This document shows positions 10,721-23,060 of a stretch of 64,000 bases of DNA, in pieces. Both the position numbers and the translations under genes were made by a program. The notes below the pieces were generated by a model. That model searched no databases, had not been told where the DNA came from, and saw only the letters and a list, made by a program, of their open reading frames with translations. Each line of letters opens with the position of its first letter. The stretch's first letter is position 1. Source of the stretch: Rhizopus arrhizus (Eukaryota > Mucoromycota > Mucoromycetes > Mucorales > Rhizopodaceae); the NCBI GenBank assembly GCA_024220505.1, contig JAKZZE010000006.1, forward strand, positions 1,364,001 through 1,428,000. The letters are read 5' to 3'.

Positions 10721-12930
10721 ATGGGGAAAGCACCAATCAAAAGAAATCCTGATACTTCTACAGTTGAAACCTCGGCCAATCCTTCAGAAAATGCCGGCAT
10801 TGTACTTTCAGCTTTTGATAAAAGTGCAACAGCAGAATATTTTGCATTGATCTCGATGGCCATGGATCGTCACCGCTTACGTATTTTCAATGTAAGATCG
10901 GGTACAGTCAGTAACGATTACAGTACAAAAGAAAAGGAAAGAGTAACTTGTTTGACATGGGGAGATATCAAGGACAATAGTGATTTACAGGTAAAAAATG
11001 ATATGACATTATTACTTTTATATTAACCCTCAAATAGGCGAATACAGTTCAAGCATTTAAAAAGAAAAAGAGTGGTACAGCGCCTTTATCAAAAGCTATT
11101 GCATTAGGTATGCAATCTGGATCGATATCATTATACTCACTTAGTCACGGCATTGTTATAAAAAGATTGGAAAATGCTCATACAACACCCATATCTGATT
11201 TCGTCATGACAAAAGATGGATCAAGAGGCTACTCAGTAGCTGAAGATAACTATATTGTAGAATGGGATATTGAAGAAGCAAAGGAAATCTCGTAAGTCGT
11301 TTTAATAAGAAAACATAGGAGATTGCTAACTAAACATATAGCAAATGGAAGGCAGATGCAAAAAACGTACGTAGATTAAAGCTGAGTCATGATGAAGCAA
11401 AGTTGGCTACAGCAGGACACACCATTACACTTTGGGATTTGACTACACACACTGTGATTAAGGTGAGATGATATATTGTAAATAGTTTATATGATTTAAC
11501 CTGTGTTTTTTTTTTTTTATTTATTTATTTTAGAAATTCACTGGACATGCTAGTATGGTTAAGGAACTTGCGTTTTCTCCTGAAGACGATTTACTTGTCT
11601 CAAGTGCAGAAGACGATCGATATATTAACGTCTGGGACGCACAAACCACCAACACCAACACAAATAACGTGGCAGCCTTGACAGTCGAAAACAACGTATC
11701 CCATATTGATTTTTCAACAACAGAACCTGCAGTTCTTGCTGTGACAGATGAAGGATTAGTGGGTGTCTGGGAGAACCCATCACTAGTAACACCTCAAGTG
11801 ACAGGCCACAAGAGAAAGATGATGCGCTCGATGACAAAAGAGCCGGATGCAAATGTAAAGGTTGTATCAACCGCTGAAGAAAACAAGTTGATACCCATTT
11901 TGGCTGCTCAATTTGTGACAGATAATGGCGGTAAATCTATCATGACGGCTCGTGGATCGAGTATCAAGCCCTCTTTTGAAGTAGTGAAATATGTAAACGA
12001 AGAAACAGGAGCTATCTTGCGTGATATTGAGCTTTTTAGACAACCCGTAACAAATTACTTGATTGATAGCGCATCCATTGCTGTCAATAATTTAAGAACA
12101 ACCAAAAAGACATATGATGAATCCACAGTGACAGTGATCGGTAATTCTGATTTTGTTGTCAAGGCACCCACAATGGCCGAAAATCATGAAGAAAGTGTTG
12201 AAGCAGAGCAAACGATTGAGCAAAAACTCTTGAGTTTAGATGTCGCCGATACAAATGAACAAAAACACAAAAAGAACAAAAAGAAGACGGTTGTGACACC
12301 TGCCGCTGGATCCCTGCAGACTGTCCTTGTTCAAGCCCTTCATTCCAACGACACGAGCTTATTGGAGGCCTGTTTACAATTCACAAAACGAGACGTTATT
12401 GAAAACACGATCAGACGATTACCTACTGAATATCTTATTCCCCTTTTACTTGACTTGATCACACGGTTCCAAGAGAAACCTGGCCGTGCACCTGCTCTCT
12501 TGATTTGGATTCAATCAATTTTATTGATCCATACAGCTTATTTGATGACGGTACCCAATTTAGTAGGTAAATTGTCTAATTTCTATCAAGCGCTGGATAC
12601 AAGACTTGGTGTTTTCCCTAAATTACTGGCATTAAGAGGCCGATTGGATGTTGTACAAAGTCAAGTGAATGTCAAGTCTTACTCAAATATCAATGACAAG
12701 GAATTAGAACGCGCTCAAGTCGCTGAACATGTTTATGTTGAAGAAGACTCGGATGATGAAGCAGAGGCAGAAGAAGATATGATGGAAGATATAAGTGAAC
12801 ATGAATATATGGTTTGTATAAACGCTTATAGAAGTATACGCTCGTTTATTGAATGCTTTGTTTTTAGGATGAAGATGCTTTATCAGAAGAAGAAGCAGAA
12901 GAAAGTGATGATGGCGATGATGAATTATAG
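10721..12930 (+). CDS. UTP5: U3 snoRNP protein UTP5 / WDR43
   Basis: Nucleolar t-UTP/UtpA component needed for pre-18S rRNA transcription and processing. Start ATG at 10721 (MGKAPIK). Exons: 10721-10990, 11038-11291, 11342-11462, 11534-12811 and 12868-12930. The N-terminal half is a WD40 beta-propeller (repeat ends VTCLTWGD, YIVEWDIEEA, TITLWDLT, YINVWDAQ, LVGVWENP). A Lys-rich linker leads into a Dip2/Utp12 domain (LQTVLVQALHSND ... PTEYLIPLLLDLITRF ... LSNFYQALDTRL) and an acidic tail ending DDGDDEL. This WD40 plus Utp12-domain layout with an acidic tail fits UTP5/WDR43 better than UTP4, UTP12 or UTP13. It is transcribed away from the Fanzor island. Confidence 0.88.
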
Positions 12931-13143
12931 AGCTAAAAAAAAAGCGTCCAACTTCTTTCTTTTCTTTTTTTAATAAAATCATGTGCAACCAGTTATCCTG
13001 TTTTAAATGAACGGAGAAATGAATATAAAAAGGAACCAGCAGTTTAAAAAAAAGTTACACTGTTTACGCGTGTGAGTTTATTTAAAACAAACAATATTCT
13101 CTGCTCTCTTTTCTCTCTCTTTTTTCTTTTTTCCATATAAACC

Positions 13144-16100
13144 ATGAATTTCTTTACTGATCTTGCAGATAAAGTAAGCCAGTTGCTTGAAACTTCACCT
13201 GAACAAGATAAAAAGGATGATGATGATTATATTGAACAACAACTTTTGAAAGAAAAGCATCGCTATGATTCATTTGCTGCTGTCAGACATGGCGCTCAGG
13301 TCAAGTTTTTTATTGATGGACAAAACTACTGCTGGTAAAAAATAACAACTTCTTTCTCTTTTGTGTATTAAAATCGTATATGAAAAAGGGCTGTATCAGA
13401 AGCTATCGAAAAAGCTACTGAATGTATTTATATTGAGGATTGGTGGTTGGTAAATATTGTTTATGTTTTATCTTTTTAGCATTAATTTTCTTTTTATTTG
13501 TTTATAGACACCTGAATTGGTATAGTAACTTTGTGTGTGTGTGAATAAAGGAGGACATTAACAGCATATAAAAGTATTTACGTAGACCACCTTCCAAGTA
13601 TCCAGAATATCGTATTGATAGATTATTAAAGAAAAAAGCAGACGAGGGTGTCAAGATTTATATTGTTGTTTACAAGGTAAAGACATACTTTTTTATTTTA
13701 TTTTATTTGCTTATAAATGTATGTTATGTATAGGAAGTTGAAATGGCTTTAACTTTAGACAGTGCTCATACTAAAGCTGCTCTTCAAGAATTAAGTGAAA
13801 ATATTATTGGTAAAAGAAGAAACACAATAAGTTTGCTTTTTGTAACTTGTTTTTCTTTTGTATATAGTTTTAAGACATCCTGATCACTCCCTTGGAGGCA
13901 CATTATTCTGGTCTCACCACGAAAAATTCGTTGTTGTTGATAATCAAATTGCTTTCCTTGGTGGTATTGATTTATGCTTTGGGTAAATACTTTACAATAT
14001 GTTAAATATATAATTAATGTGTTTATCTCTAGTCGCTGGGATACACACGGCCATCCTCTTGCAGACTTTCACGGTGATGATCCTGATAGCGAATTGTTTC
14101 CAGGTGAGTTAATAAAAATTTAAAAGCAAAAAAAAAAAGTTTACTAAGAAATAATAATTAGGTCAAGATTACAGTGATGCTCGTGTAAGAGATTTTGAAC
14201 AAGGTAGGTTGTAAATCCCATGAATAGAAAACAAATATTAAAAATTGCCTATAGTCAAGGATTGGGACATGCGTCTTATTGACAAGACAGTCATCCCTAG
14301 AATGCCTTGGCACGATATGTCTATGTGTGTAGTAAGTTTTGTTTTACATGCTTTTTGTTACACGACTAATTTGTATGTTTAGATGGGAGCACCTGTATTA
14401 GATGTTTCTCGCCATTTCTGTGAGCGTTGGAATTTTATCAAGCATGAAAAGGCTCGTAATAAAGACAATGTACCTTATTTGCAACCTCCCTTGGGTGGTA
14501 TGGGCTCACAGCAACGATACATCGAAGAAGAAGCAGAGGAGCATCATTACAAGAAATATCGCTATAAGCACAGAACTCATGGTGTAACAGGAACTATGCG
14601 TGTTCAAGTGCTTCGTAGTAGTGCTAAATGGAGCTCTGGTGTTGAACTTGAAGTAAGTACATACTATCTTTATACGACATGTACTGACTTATAACCTTTA
14701 TATGTAGCATTCTATTCAAAATGCTTACATTGCTACTATTCTTAGTGCTGAGCATTATATTTATATTGAAAACCAATTCTTCAGTAACGTATTACACACT
14801 TTTGTAACCATTGCATATGAAAACTTATTTCTTTTAAAAAAGTCACTTCTACTGAAGCAGATGATAAGAACATTTTAAAGAATCAGATTGGTAATGCAAT
14901 TGTCAAACGTATCATTCGTGCTCATGAAGAACAAGAAAAGTTCAAGGTATTTGTTCTGATGCCCTTGATGCCTGCATTCCCTGCTGATTTGAGCACAAAA
15001 GATGCTGCTACCGCCAGGTAAAAAATAAATAAATGATTTCTGCAAAGAAAAAAAAATTAATTATAGAATAGATTGGTGATGCATTATCAATACATGTCTA
15101 TCTGTCGTGGTCCCACTAGTATTATTGGAAAACTCAAGTCAACTGGTATTGATCCAGATGAATACATTCGCTTTTATAGTTTAAGAAGTTATGACCGTAT
15201 CAACCGAAGTAAGCTTGAGGAATTATTGGTCAAGGCCGCTGGCTACTCGGATACAACTGAGCAGCAATTGGATAATATTGAGGGCCATGAAGGTGAAGAG
15301 GCTCAAATTGTCCACCATGCTGGTGATCCTGACTTTGCTCGAGATACCAAGGGTGATTTCAATGTGGATGAAGAAGTTGAGTATGGTCGTGTACCTGATG
15401 AAAGCGATGTGCGTCGCTATCGCGAACAATTTGATGAAGGTATCGCTGCTGATTCTATTGCTAAGGATGCTATGGAAGGTGGTGATCTTGAGAATGAACC
15501 TTGGGTGAATGATACAAAGACATCTCGTCCAAGAGATGAAGAAGCAGAAAGAGAAGAAGCTGGTGACTATGTTACTGAAGAACTTTATATTCATGCAAAA
15601 CTTTTAATTGCCGATGGTAAGCATTAGAATAGAATGTCATCAACAGATAGGATTAACATTTGTCTATAGACAAAACTGTCATAATGGGTTCTGCCAACCT
15701 GAATGATCGTTCACAGTGTGGTGACCGTGATTCTGAAATTGCTTTGATTGTTGAAGATAAAGATGTTATTCCCTCGCAAATGAATGGAAGATATGTAAGT
15801 TATATGCACTTGAATAAATCAAGTTAATAAGTGATCTATAGTATGAAGCCAGTCGTTTCGCTGCTACCTTAAGACGTAACTTATGGAAAGAACATTTGGG
15901 TCTAATCCCTGATATGCCACCTGATGAAGTCACAGATGCCATGTTACCTTTACCCACTCCACAAGTTGATACAACAGACAGTGAAGAAGACAGACAAGTG
16001 ATGGATCCACTTGATGACGAAACTTTGGCTTTATGGAATTCCACAGCTAAAACAAACACAGTTGCATTCCGTCATGTATTCCATTGTGTACCCGATGATA

Positions 16101-16376
16101 CAGGTAATAAAAAAAAATGCTGAGCAACTATTGCGGTATTTAATCGATAATATAGTTACAACATGGGAAGAATATAAATTCTTTTATCCTGATCCTAGTC
16201 AGACCGATATTGGACATATCCATAACCCTGACATGTCTGTAGATGAAATAAGAGATCATTTAGGTGAAATTAATGGCCATTTGGTTGAATTCCCTTATCA
16301 TTTCTTGGAGAGCGTGGATCTTCAAGGTGAATCTATTCCTTTCATTGGTGATGATATTCAAGAATTATACACTTAA
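13144..16376 (+). CDS. phospholipase D (two HKD motifs)
   Basis: Hydrolyses phosphatidylcholine to phosphatidic acid and choline at membranes. ATG at 13144 ([13 protein letters not shown]), about 13 exons with short introns, stop at 16374-16376. Both catalytic HxKxxxxD motifs are present: HHEKFVVVD in the first half (about 13918-13945) and [11 protein letters not shown] in the second (about 15590-15670, split by an intron), each followed by the conserved GG(I)DL or GSANLNDRS. Conserved blocks [29 protein letters not shown] and [10 protein letters not shown] also fit eukaryotic PLD. There is no PX, PH or C2 domain: only about 55 residues precede the catalytic core. An acidic insert of about 120 residues (roughly 15240-15570) precedes the second HKD. 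It could belong to the fungal SPO14-like group lacking lipid-binding domains. Confidence 0.92.
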
Positions 16377-16632
16377 TCTGTGTTACTTTTTTAAGACATC
16401 AACTGTTTTAATATTAAAATAAAATCATTCCATCTTTTTATTCTAAAATTCATATAAAAGAGAGGTCCTCTTTTTTTCTAAAAAAAAAAATACAATGTGT
16501 GGCTCAGAAAAAGGAGAAAAAAAATTATGAATCATCCGGAGACTCACGGAAAAAAGAAAGAAAAACGTGGAGATAAGGGACCCATTTATAAATCAATTCT
16601 CCACATTTTTTTTCTTATTGTTTCATTAAACA

Positions 16633-16983
16633 ATGTCAATTCTTAACAGTATCTCTTTTTTTGGTCTCTTTGGTTCAAGTACGAAATCCAAGCATGATTG
16701 TTTACGTATTCCTATATCAACTGTACTCAAACGACAACCATTTTCATCAACACCACAAAGGGTCTTTCCTAATAAATCTACTGGTTATCAACAGCAACAT
16801 CGATCGACTATGGATAGTAATATGGGTGGTCCTCAAACTATTACCGAAAAGTCCATCCTTAGTAGTTTTCCAAGACCTAATTTAATGCCTACACTTCATT
16901 CTTCACTGTTTGGATCTAACAATAACAATACAAAATGTACAAATTGCTCTGGTCCTCATTCAACTGAATTCTGCCCTTGTTAA
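16633..16983 (+). CDS. small unknown protein with C-terminal CCHC-like motif
   Basis: A single-exon ORF of 116 codons starting MSILNSISFFGLFGSS. The middle is Ser/Gln/Asn-rich and low in complexity. It ends CTNCSGPHSTEFCPC, a Cys-rich tail resembling one zinc knuckle (C-x2-C-x4-H-x4-C). It sits between PLD and SAM50 with its own spacers and poly-A signals. No family recognised. A real gene is plausible because the frame is intact and the motif is organised. Confidence 0.5.
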   Translation: MSILNSISFFGLFGSSTKSKHDCLRIPISTVLKRQPFSSTPQRVFPNKSTGYQQQHRSTMDSNMGGPQTITEKSILSSFPRPNLMPTLHSSLFGSNNNNTKCTNCSGPHSTEFCPC

Positions 16984-17441
16984 ATATAATTGCATTCGTC
17001 GTATATATTATCAAATTACATATATTATTTATTTTTCTTGTTAAATAAACCTTTTATTTATTTTATTTTATTCATTTCAAATAATACCTGCAATTCAATA
17101 ATATCTTTTGAAGTCATCAAATTCATCTTTGACTCTTTTAAAAAAAAAGTCCTAATAACTTGTACTTTATTATTGAATACAATCTTGCTTTTGTTTAAAA
17201 CAAGTCTTTATAAACATGTTAATGACTACTTTTATAGAAATTTGCAAGTGAATAAATACAGATAGGAATCATATTAGAAAAAACAAACTGGTTATTATAA
17301 GGAAACATATTTTGAAAAGAATAATGCCCTGAGTTGCATCCTGTGTCTAATTGTTAGATACGCAAATACCATTCTGAGTTTTAATGCAATTCTTTTTCCC
17401 TTGCCTTTTTCAAAAATAAAAAAAAAAGCCTAGTTTTTAAA
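16984..17441. other. intergenic, AT-rich
   Basis: Spacer before SAM50. It contains short T and A runs and no convincing ORF. The last part is presumably the SAM50 promoter. Confidence 0.4.
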
Positions 17442-19256
17442 ATGGAAGGATCGAATGTAAGGGCACTGATCAGCTTCAACAATCAATGTATAAAATCATC
17501 AACTAATAATAACAACTAGACTTCTGCAGAACAGCAAGAGCGTAATTTTCAAAGCTATTTGTTTTCATTGGTACATGACATAAAAGATCAACCTTTTTTT
17601 ATTTTTATTTTTTTGACATCTATAATGTATAGTTGGCTCAATCTGCAGGTTCAAAAGCACACGTCAATGCTGTCACTATTCTCGGTGCCAAAGTGACGTT
17701 ACCTAGCTTTCTTGAATATGCAACCAGAAAACCACTTCAAGCAAAGACAGTAGCTGACGTTATTAATTTTTCACAAGATACCGCAGAGCGTTTATCACAG
17801 TTGGATATATTTGATGATGTTCAAGTTTTATTAGAGAATGCCTCAGATAATGATCCTTTAGCTGCACCAGATTCAATTAATGTTGTCTATAAAGTAAAAG
17901 AGAAGAGCCGATTGTTTATAAAAACAGGTACTGAAGTTGGAAATAATGAAGGAAACATGGTAAATAAGAAAAAAAAAAGGGAAGAGGCTGATGTGATATG
18001 CTTATGTGTACTTTATAGAATGGAACAGTTACAGTACGCAATGTGTTTGGAGGAGCTGAATTATTAGAGACAGTGGCTTCTTTTGGTACTAGAACAAGTT
18101 CTGCTTTTCAGGTAAAAGAGAGAGGAAAAAGGAAGTAAGAATATGTGTTTGTTGTTGACTTATTTTATAAAGTTCACCCTCGGTAAACCAGTTAATGCTT
18201 CACCCGATTCAAGAGTTGATATCAATGCGCATCGAGTACTTTATAATAATGCTCTCACTTCTTCATATGAGGAATTATCTAGAGGAGGTGGTATACGTTA
18301 CAAGGCAAGTAGTGTTTTTTTTTTTTGCTTTTTTTTTTTTTTTTTTTTTTTTTTGAAATGACATAAAATAACTCGTATTTTATTTTTTTTCTTTTAGACT
18401 CTTTCTAGATTTGGATATCATGAACTTAGTTATGATTGCTCTTGGCGTTCTATTGATCGTGTATTACCGGGAGCATCACTTAGGTAAGTGAACAAACCAT
18501 TTTTTTTCTTGAAGAGCAATTCATCTTTAGTCATTTTATAGTATTCGTCATGAAGCAGGACATTCACTCAAGTCATCCATTAATCATGTATTCGTTCGAG
18601 AACGTCGTGATGATATCTTATTGCCTTCCAATGGCCATTATGTTCGCATTGCCAATGAATTTGCTGGTGTGTTAGGTATTGGTAATGCTCGCTTCTTTAA
18701 ATCCGAAGCTGAATCACAAGTATGCCATCAATTTGGCGGAGGTCAGTTACTGACAGATAAAGAGGGTAAGCCAGTAGGTGTGCACCCTGGACTAGTCATC
18801 AGCGCTAGTGCTCGAGCTGGATTCTTATCTGAACAAAGCGATGATTCCAAGGCTTCTACTGTATCTGACCGCTTCTTATTGGGTGGTCCGTTGTCTGTCA
18901 GAGGTTTCAAGATTGCTGGTATTGGACCCAAGGATTATCAAGATGCCCTGGGTGGTCACCTCTACTGGGCCGCTGGTCTCAGTGCAATCGCCCCTTTACC
19001 AACCTTAGAGAGCAAACCACTTAGAGCACATGCGTTTATAAATGCAGGAACCAATATTCCATGGCAAAGAAAGACCTCTCTTCAATCTACAGCAGAAGCA
19101 CTTTCAAGATCACCAAGTGTCTCTGTTGGATTTGGTTTAATTTATCGCCACAGTATTGCTAGAATTGAATTGAACTATTGCATACCTTTAACAGCAGCTA
19201 GAGGAGACCAAATTAGAAGAGGATTGCAATTTGGTATTGGGCTGAACTTTTTATAA
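17442..19256 (+). CDS. SAM50: SAM50 / Tob55, mitochondrial outer-membrane beta-barrel assembly protein
   Basis: Core of the SAM complex, which inserts beta-barrel proteins into the mitochondrial outer membrane (Omp85/BamA family). First exon ATG at 17442 (MEGSN), then TSAEQQERNFQSYLF, then the main exons from 17633. The N-terminal part (VNAVTILGAKVTLPSFLEY ... LSQLDIFDDVQVLLE) is the single POTRA-like domain, followed by a beta-barrel with alternating strands. The family signature is clear near the end: DRFLLGGPLSVRGF (the V/IRGF motif) followed by GIGPKDYQDALGG and HAFINAGTN. It ends with the aromatic beta-signal-like FGIGLNFL. An intron at about 18305-18398 carries a long T run. Length and motifs agree with fungal SAM50. 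Confidence 0.92.
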
Positions 19257-20200
19257 ATAAATTATAAAGCAATAGACAGTGCAGAAAATAAGCCGTTAAT
19301 TAAGAACATTTAAGATAAGTTTTCTTTTTGATGGTATTTGTATTCAAGCATGTTCTTGAATGCTTTTTTTGTCCTTATTCTTTGCTCCGTTATTATTTCT
19401 ATTACGTTGTTATTTACCTTTTCAACTGTTATCCAAGCCATACATGTTTGTTTCACAAAACGTACGCAGTTGGAAAACACTTTAGATTGTTGTTCAATAA
19501 GAGTTAAATATTGCTCTCAGTTTTCGGAGAAGTCCAATAGATGCTCAAATTCCAAGAACCAAAAGCTAAAGCACTGTCAACTAAATTAAATAGCTTAAAG
19601 ACAAACTTCAAGAAACTATCTGACAATCAATCATGATGGGAAAAAAAAAAAATAGTTATGGAATATATTCTGACAATCCTACAAGTAGATTGGTGAATAG
19701 GAGCAAGTGCTTATATCAAATTGTATAGAAACCTGCACAATGACATATAGCATTTAGTCATCTGCATAATGCATGTATTAATATCTATGCTGTGAAAAGT
19801 ATATAAACTTTGGACACATTTGGTTAAACAAAACTAACTTTTACATTTTAGGTCATATTGAATTGTTACTCTTTGTTATCATTTTATGAACAAAATAGCT
19901 TGGCTGCTTTGATGAAGTCATGAATTCTAAACACGTCTATATTTATATATGCACACACTATAAATATATACAACGGTCATCTACAATTCTACAATTATAC
20001 TTGCAGAACAGCAAGCTTCTATAAACCACAACATTATCTGTTTTGGTTAAAAAAAGCAGTGGATTTAACTACAGTGCGACCGGTTGACTTTGCTAGTTCG
20101 AGAAAAATAGAAATTATTTTTTATAAATACATAGTTTATTTCATTTATAAAATATAATAGAAAGTACATGTCTGAAAGCGGTGTAAACTAAAAGAAACAG
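19257..20200. other. intergenic with one short hydrophobic ORF
   Basis: An ATG at 19350 opens about 79 codons (MFLNAFFVLILCSVIISITL, then a Cys/Ser-rich tail) to 19589. One membrane span is predicted, but the residue mix could be chance in AT-rich DNA. The rest of this stretch shows no gene. Confidence 0.3.
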
Positions 20201-20207
20201 AGTACAA

Positions 20208-20760
20208 ATGATAGAATATGCTAGTCAAGATCGAGCCTGCCCCTTTAATGGTAGCAAACGGCGACATAGCACTAGTAACCAGTTGTTTATCATTAAAAGA
20301 AAGTCTACCGATAGTAAACCACCAATGGCTACGTCAGATAACGAAGAGCATACAGCAGCTGAGGGTCCAGAGATCAGTATTGTCAACAAAAGGAAGCCGC
20401 TGAAAAGAACAGAGGATTGAGCACGCATCGTCTTGAGTAAAAGTGAGGTGTGGACTAAAGAAATTGAAAACATCTATTCATACTCTCCATTGCTTAAGAC
20501 AGCGCATGAAGAGGTGCTGCAAGTCTTCAGTGTTGGAAGAGCAAAATTTATATTGTGAAGAGGTCAAGCCGTTGTCAAATCTTAAGAGAAATGATGGACT
20601 ATAGAATTTATGGTGGAATAGGCGATACTATCAAGATCGGCCATCAGGCGAAACAGGCATTCTTCAAAAAAGTGACCACTTGGGTGTTGGTATTTGTGGC
20701 ATTGTCAGTGGCTGTATTAGAAACAACCGTAACGGTTTAGGCTTGTAGTGAATCCATTGC
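20208..20760 (+). pseudogene. decayed ORF remnant, unrecognised family
   Basis: One frame reads SKRRHSTSNQLFIIKRKSTD ... KPLKRTED, stop, then ARIVLSKSEVWTKEIENIYS and PLLKTAHEEVLQVFSVGRAK, stop. Another frame (20555-20740) continues REMMDYRIYGGIGDTIKIGH, then QAKQAFFKKVTTWVLVFVAL. Coding-like composition is split over frames with stops, so this looks like a decayed gene. It is reminiscent of repeated hypothetical Mucoromycota ORFs. No function can be assigned. Confidence 0.35.
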
Positions 20761-20784
20761 GACTGCGAACAAAAGGTATTGATG

Positions 20785-20832
20785 AATACTGAATCATCCA
20801 CTTCTCTAGATGGTTGATTTTGATTCAGTATT
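20785..20832. repeat. 12-bp inverted repeat, 24-nt loop
   Basis: AATACTGAATCA at 20785-20796 pairs exactly with TGATTCAGTATT at 20821-20832. It could be a hairpin or a decayed element end next to the ORF remnant. Confidence 0.6.
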
Positions 20833-22130
20833 AGTGGCCAGATAAGCTGATTTAGCCTGATGGTACGATTGTGCATACCTCGGCCTAGATTGGAAACCAG
20901 ATGAAGGGAGAAAGGTAATAAAGGAAATATACATCCAAAGTGGTGATCATAAGTAAAAAATTGAGACACTTTGAGTTTTTTGTGATGTGATGGAGTGATT
21001 CAAACATCAGCAGGAATCACAGTGAACAGAGCGGATAGAGGTAAGTAAAGAAGTGTGGCAGGGGTACACTTTATCTACTGTGTATCTGCATATCCAAAAG
21101 AATCAACAACCTTGTATATGTTCTGTATAAAGTTATTGACTTAAGCAGCAGGACGGAATCGTAAGAGAGGGAAAAAGAGAGCCTGTCATGCCCTGTATTT
21201 TATGAACGAAATCGATGTGTGTGATCTAATAAGATAGGTTGACTACAAGACTAAGGAGAGTTTTCTAGGAATCGACAAAGTCAACGTATCTGTAAGTTGT
21301 GTCATTGGGTCCGTGGGTCTAATAGACCTAACCCATCCAATTTTCGATCTAAACATAATTGTGTGTACTTGATCATGGTGTGTGATATCTTATAAGAATA
21401 AAAAGACTATATAATTCAAGAAGACTAAAAAAAAATCTATTTATTTAATATCATTGCATCTAGTATTTATATCCTTTTCATGAAGACTTAATTAAATTCT
21501 TTTCAAGATACTTTAATTAATTATAGCTATAGATCCAGTCTAAATAATTTTTTATATAAAGATCTGTTCCTGGTTATATAAATGGACTGTTTATATCTAC
21601 TAAGTTGATCTATTTTTTATTTGTATCATTGCATCAGGAGCTATGTTAAAACAACTTGTATTGAATTAAAGGAGTAGAATTAGTTATGACCGAATAATAG
21701 AGAAAAGAATGTAATAAATCTTTGTAAAGCATTCACTACTCTGATTTCTTATAAATTGAATATGAATCATGTTTAAAGTATGTTGGGATACGACAGTCAC
21801 TTCCAACTGAAAGCGCAACTTTGAACAGATAGAATTCATTCCTGAAGTCATTCACAACAAGATAAAAAGAACGTTTTTGGCCAATACATCTCTGAAAATA
21901 CTGGCCTTGAGTAACCTTAGTATATTACATTGTTCGTTAATTCAATATTATGCATTTATATTTTCATCATATCACATGTAACTGCATCTAAAAAATAATA
22001 ACTTGAGTTCATGCAATAAAAAAAAAAAAAGAGGTGAGACAGGTATAAGCGAAACACTCGGTCCGGATTGTTTCGGCCCGAACAAATTCAAATGATTATA
22101 TCATTTTCAGGCTAGCACTTTCACCAAGAA
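20833..22130. other. intergenic, no gene seen
   Basis: AT-rich spacer upstream of the tRNA. It contains an A12 run near 22019-22030. No coding or repeat structure was recognised. Confidence 0.4.
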
Positions 22131-22201
22131 GCGCGGATGGTTAAGTGGTATAATCTTCGCCTGCCACGCGAAGGGCCCGGGTTCGATTCCCGGTTCGCGC
22201 A
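22131..22201 (+). tRNA. tRNA-Gly (anticodon GCC)
   Basis: Complete 71-nt cloverleaf without intron. The acceptor stem GCGCGGA pairs with TTCGCGC, the D arm contains GTTAAGTGGTATAATC, the anticodon arm is TCGCC-TGCCACG-CGAAG with GCC at the centre, and the T arm is CCGGGTTCGATTCCCGG. The D and T arms serve as internal A and B boxes for RNA polymerase III. T-rich DNA at 22203-22220 (ctttatttttattttttt) can act as the terminator. Confidence 0.97.
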
Positions 22202-22202
22202 T

Positions 22203-22220
22203 CTTTATTTTTATTTTTTT
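22203..22220 (+). terminator. Pol III terminator of tRNA-Gly
   Basis: Runs of T (TTTATTTTTATTTTTTT) directly after the tRNA 3' end, the usual Pol III stop signal. Confidence 0.7.
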
Positions 22221-23060
22221 GAACGCATGGTGTGTATGTAGGGCCTCTTTCTATTTATACTTTTTGATTTATATTGTTTATTTCCATTTAAAACAAAGCT
22301 GGTAGGTAAATGAGATTCCAAACCTTGTGTAAAAGCCACTGAAAAAAAAAAGTGTGGGGAGGAGGGGGGGAGAAAGGGAGAGATGCATTTGACAATAATA
22401 AGGTTTAAATATGCAACTTAAAATTAGGCTTGAAATGTGCGATGAAGCATATTTATAGAAAAGTATATTTTTCTTTAGACATTGGATCATGAAGAGAGAT
22501 AAAGAGGTGCTTATACAGTGCTCTTTGTTGTTGGTCTTTGCAAATAAGATTTGACGTACTATGCTATCTGTACACGGATTAAAGTTTCAGGGGAAAGCAG
22601 AAAGTAGATCCCCGTACTACTTCTCGGCATGTTTGTATATTGATTAAACCTTATGTTGTACTCGGCATAAAAAGAGGGCTTAAGGAATTGTTTGTGTGTT
22701 TACATTGGAGATAATGCAAAAAGTGGTTGATCTTTTATGTAATCGGATGCCAAGAAGATGATTCGATTTAAATATTCCTTTCATTATATAAGGACACGGT
22801 CTGCTTTAAATATCCCATCGTAATGTACCTACTTTCTCAAATGAACTGACCTAAGTCAGAGGAGGATTGTTTACGAATGCATTCATCTTTTTTAGAGTGA
22901 TTATGAATAGAGAATAAAACGAATCAAAATGATGAGATGATATACATTATTGTTTCTTTTTTATTTGAATGTATACATGAAAATAGAGGTTGCTTTTTGT
23001 TGAATATACAAATTGCGAGTGTATAAATAATAGAGATTACTTTAAACAAACTTTATAAAC
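22221..23060. other. intergenic, no gene seen
   Basis: AT-rich spacer between the tRNA and the 3' end of isocitrate lyase. A G-rich patch (gggaggagggggggagaaaggg) lies near 22358-22379. No gene recognised. Confidence 0.4.
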
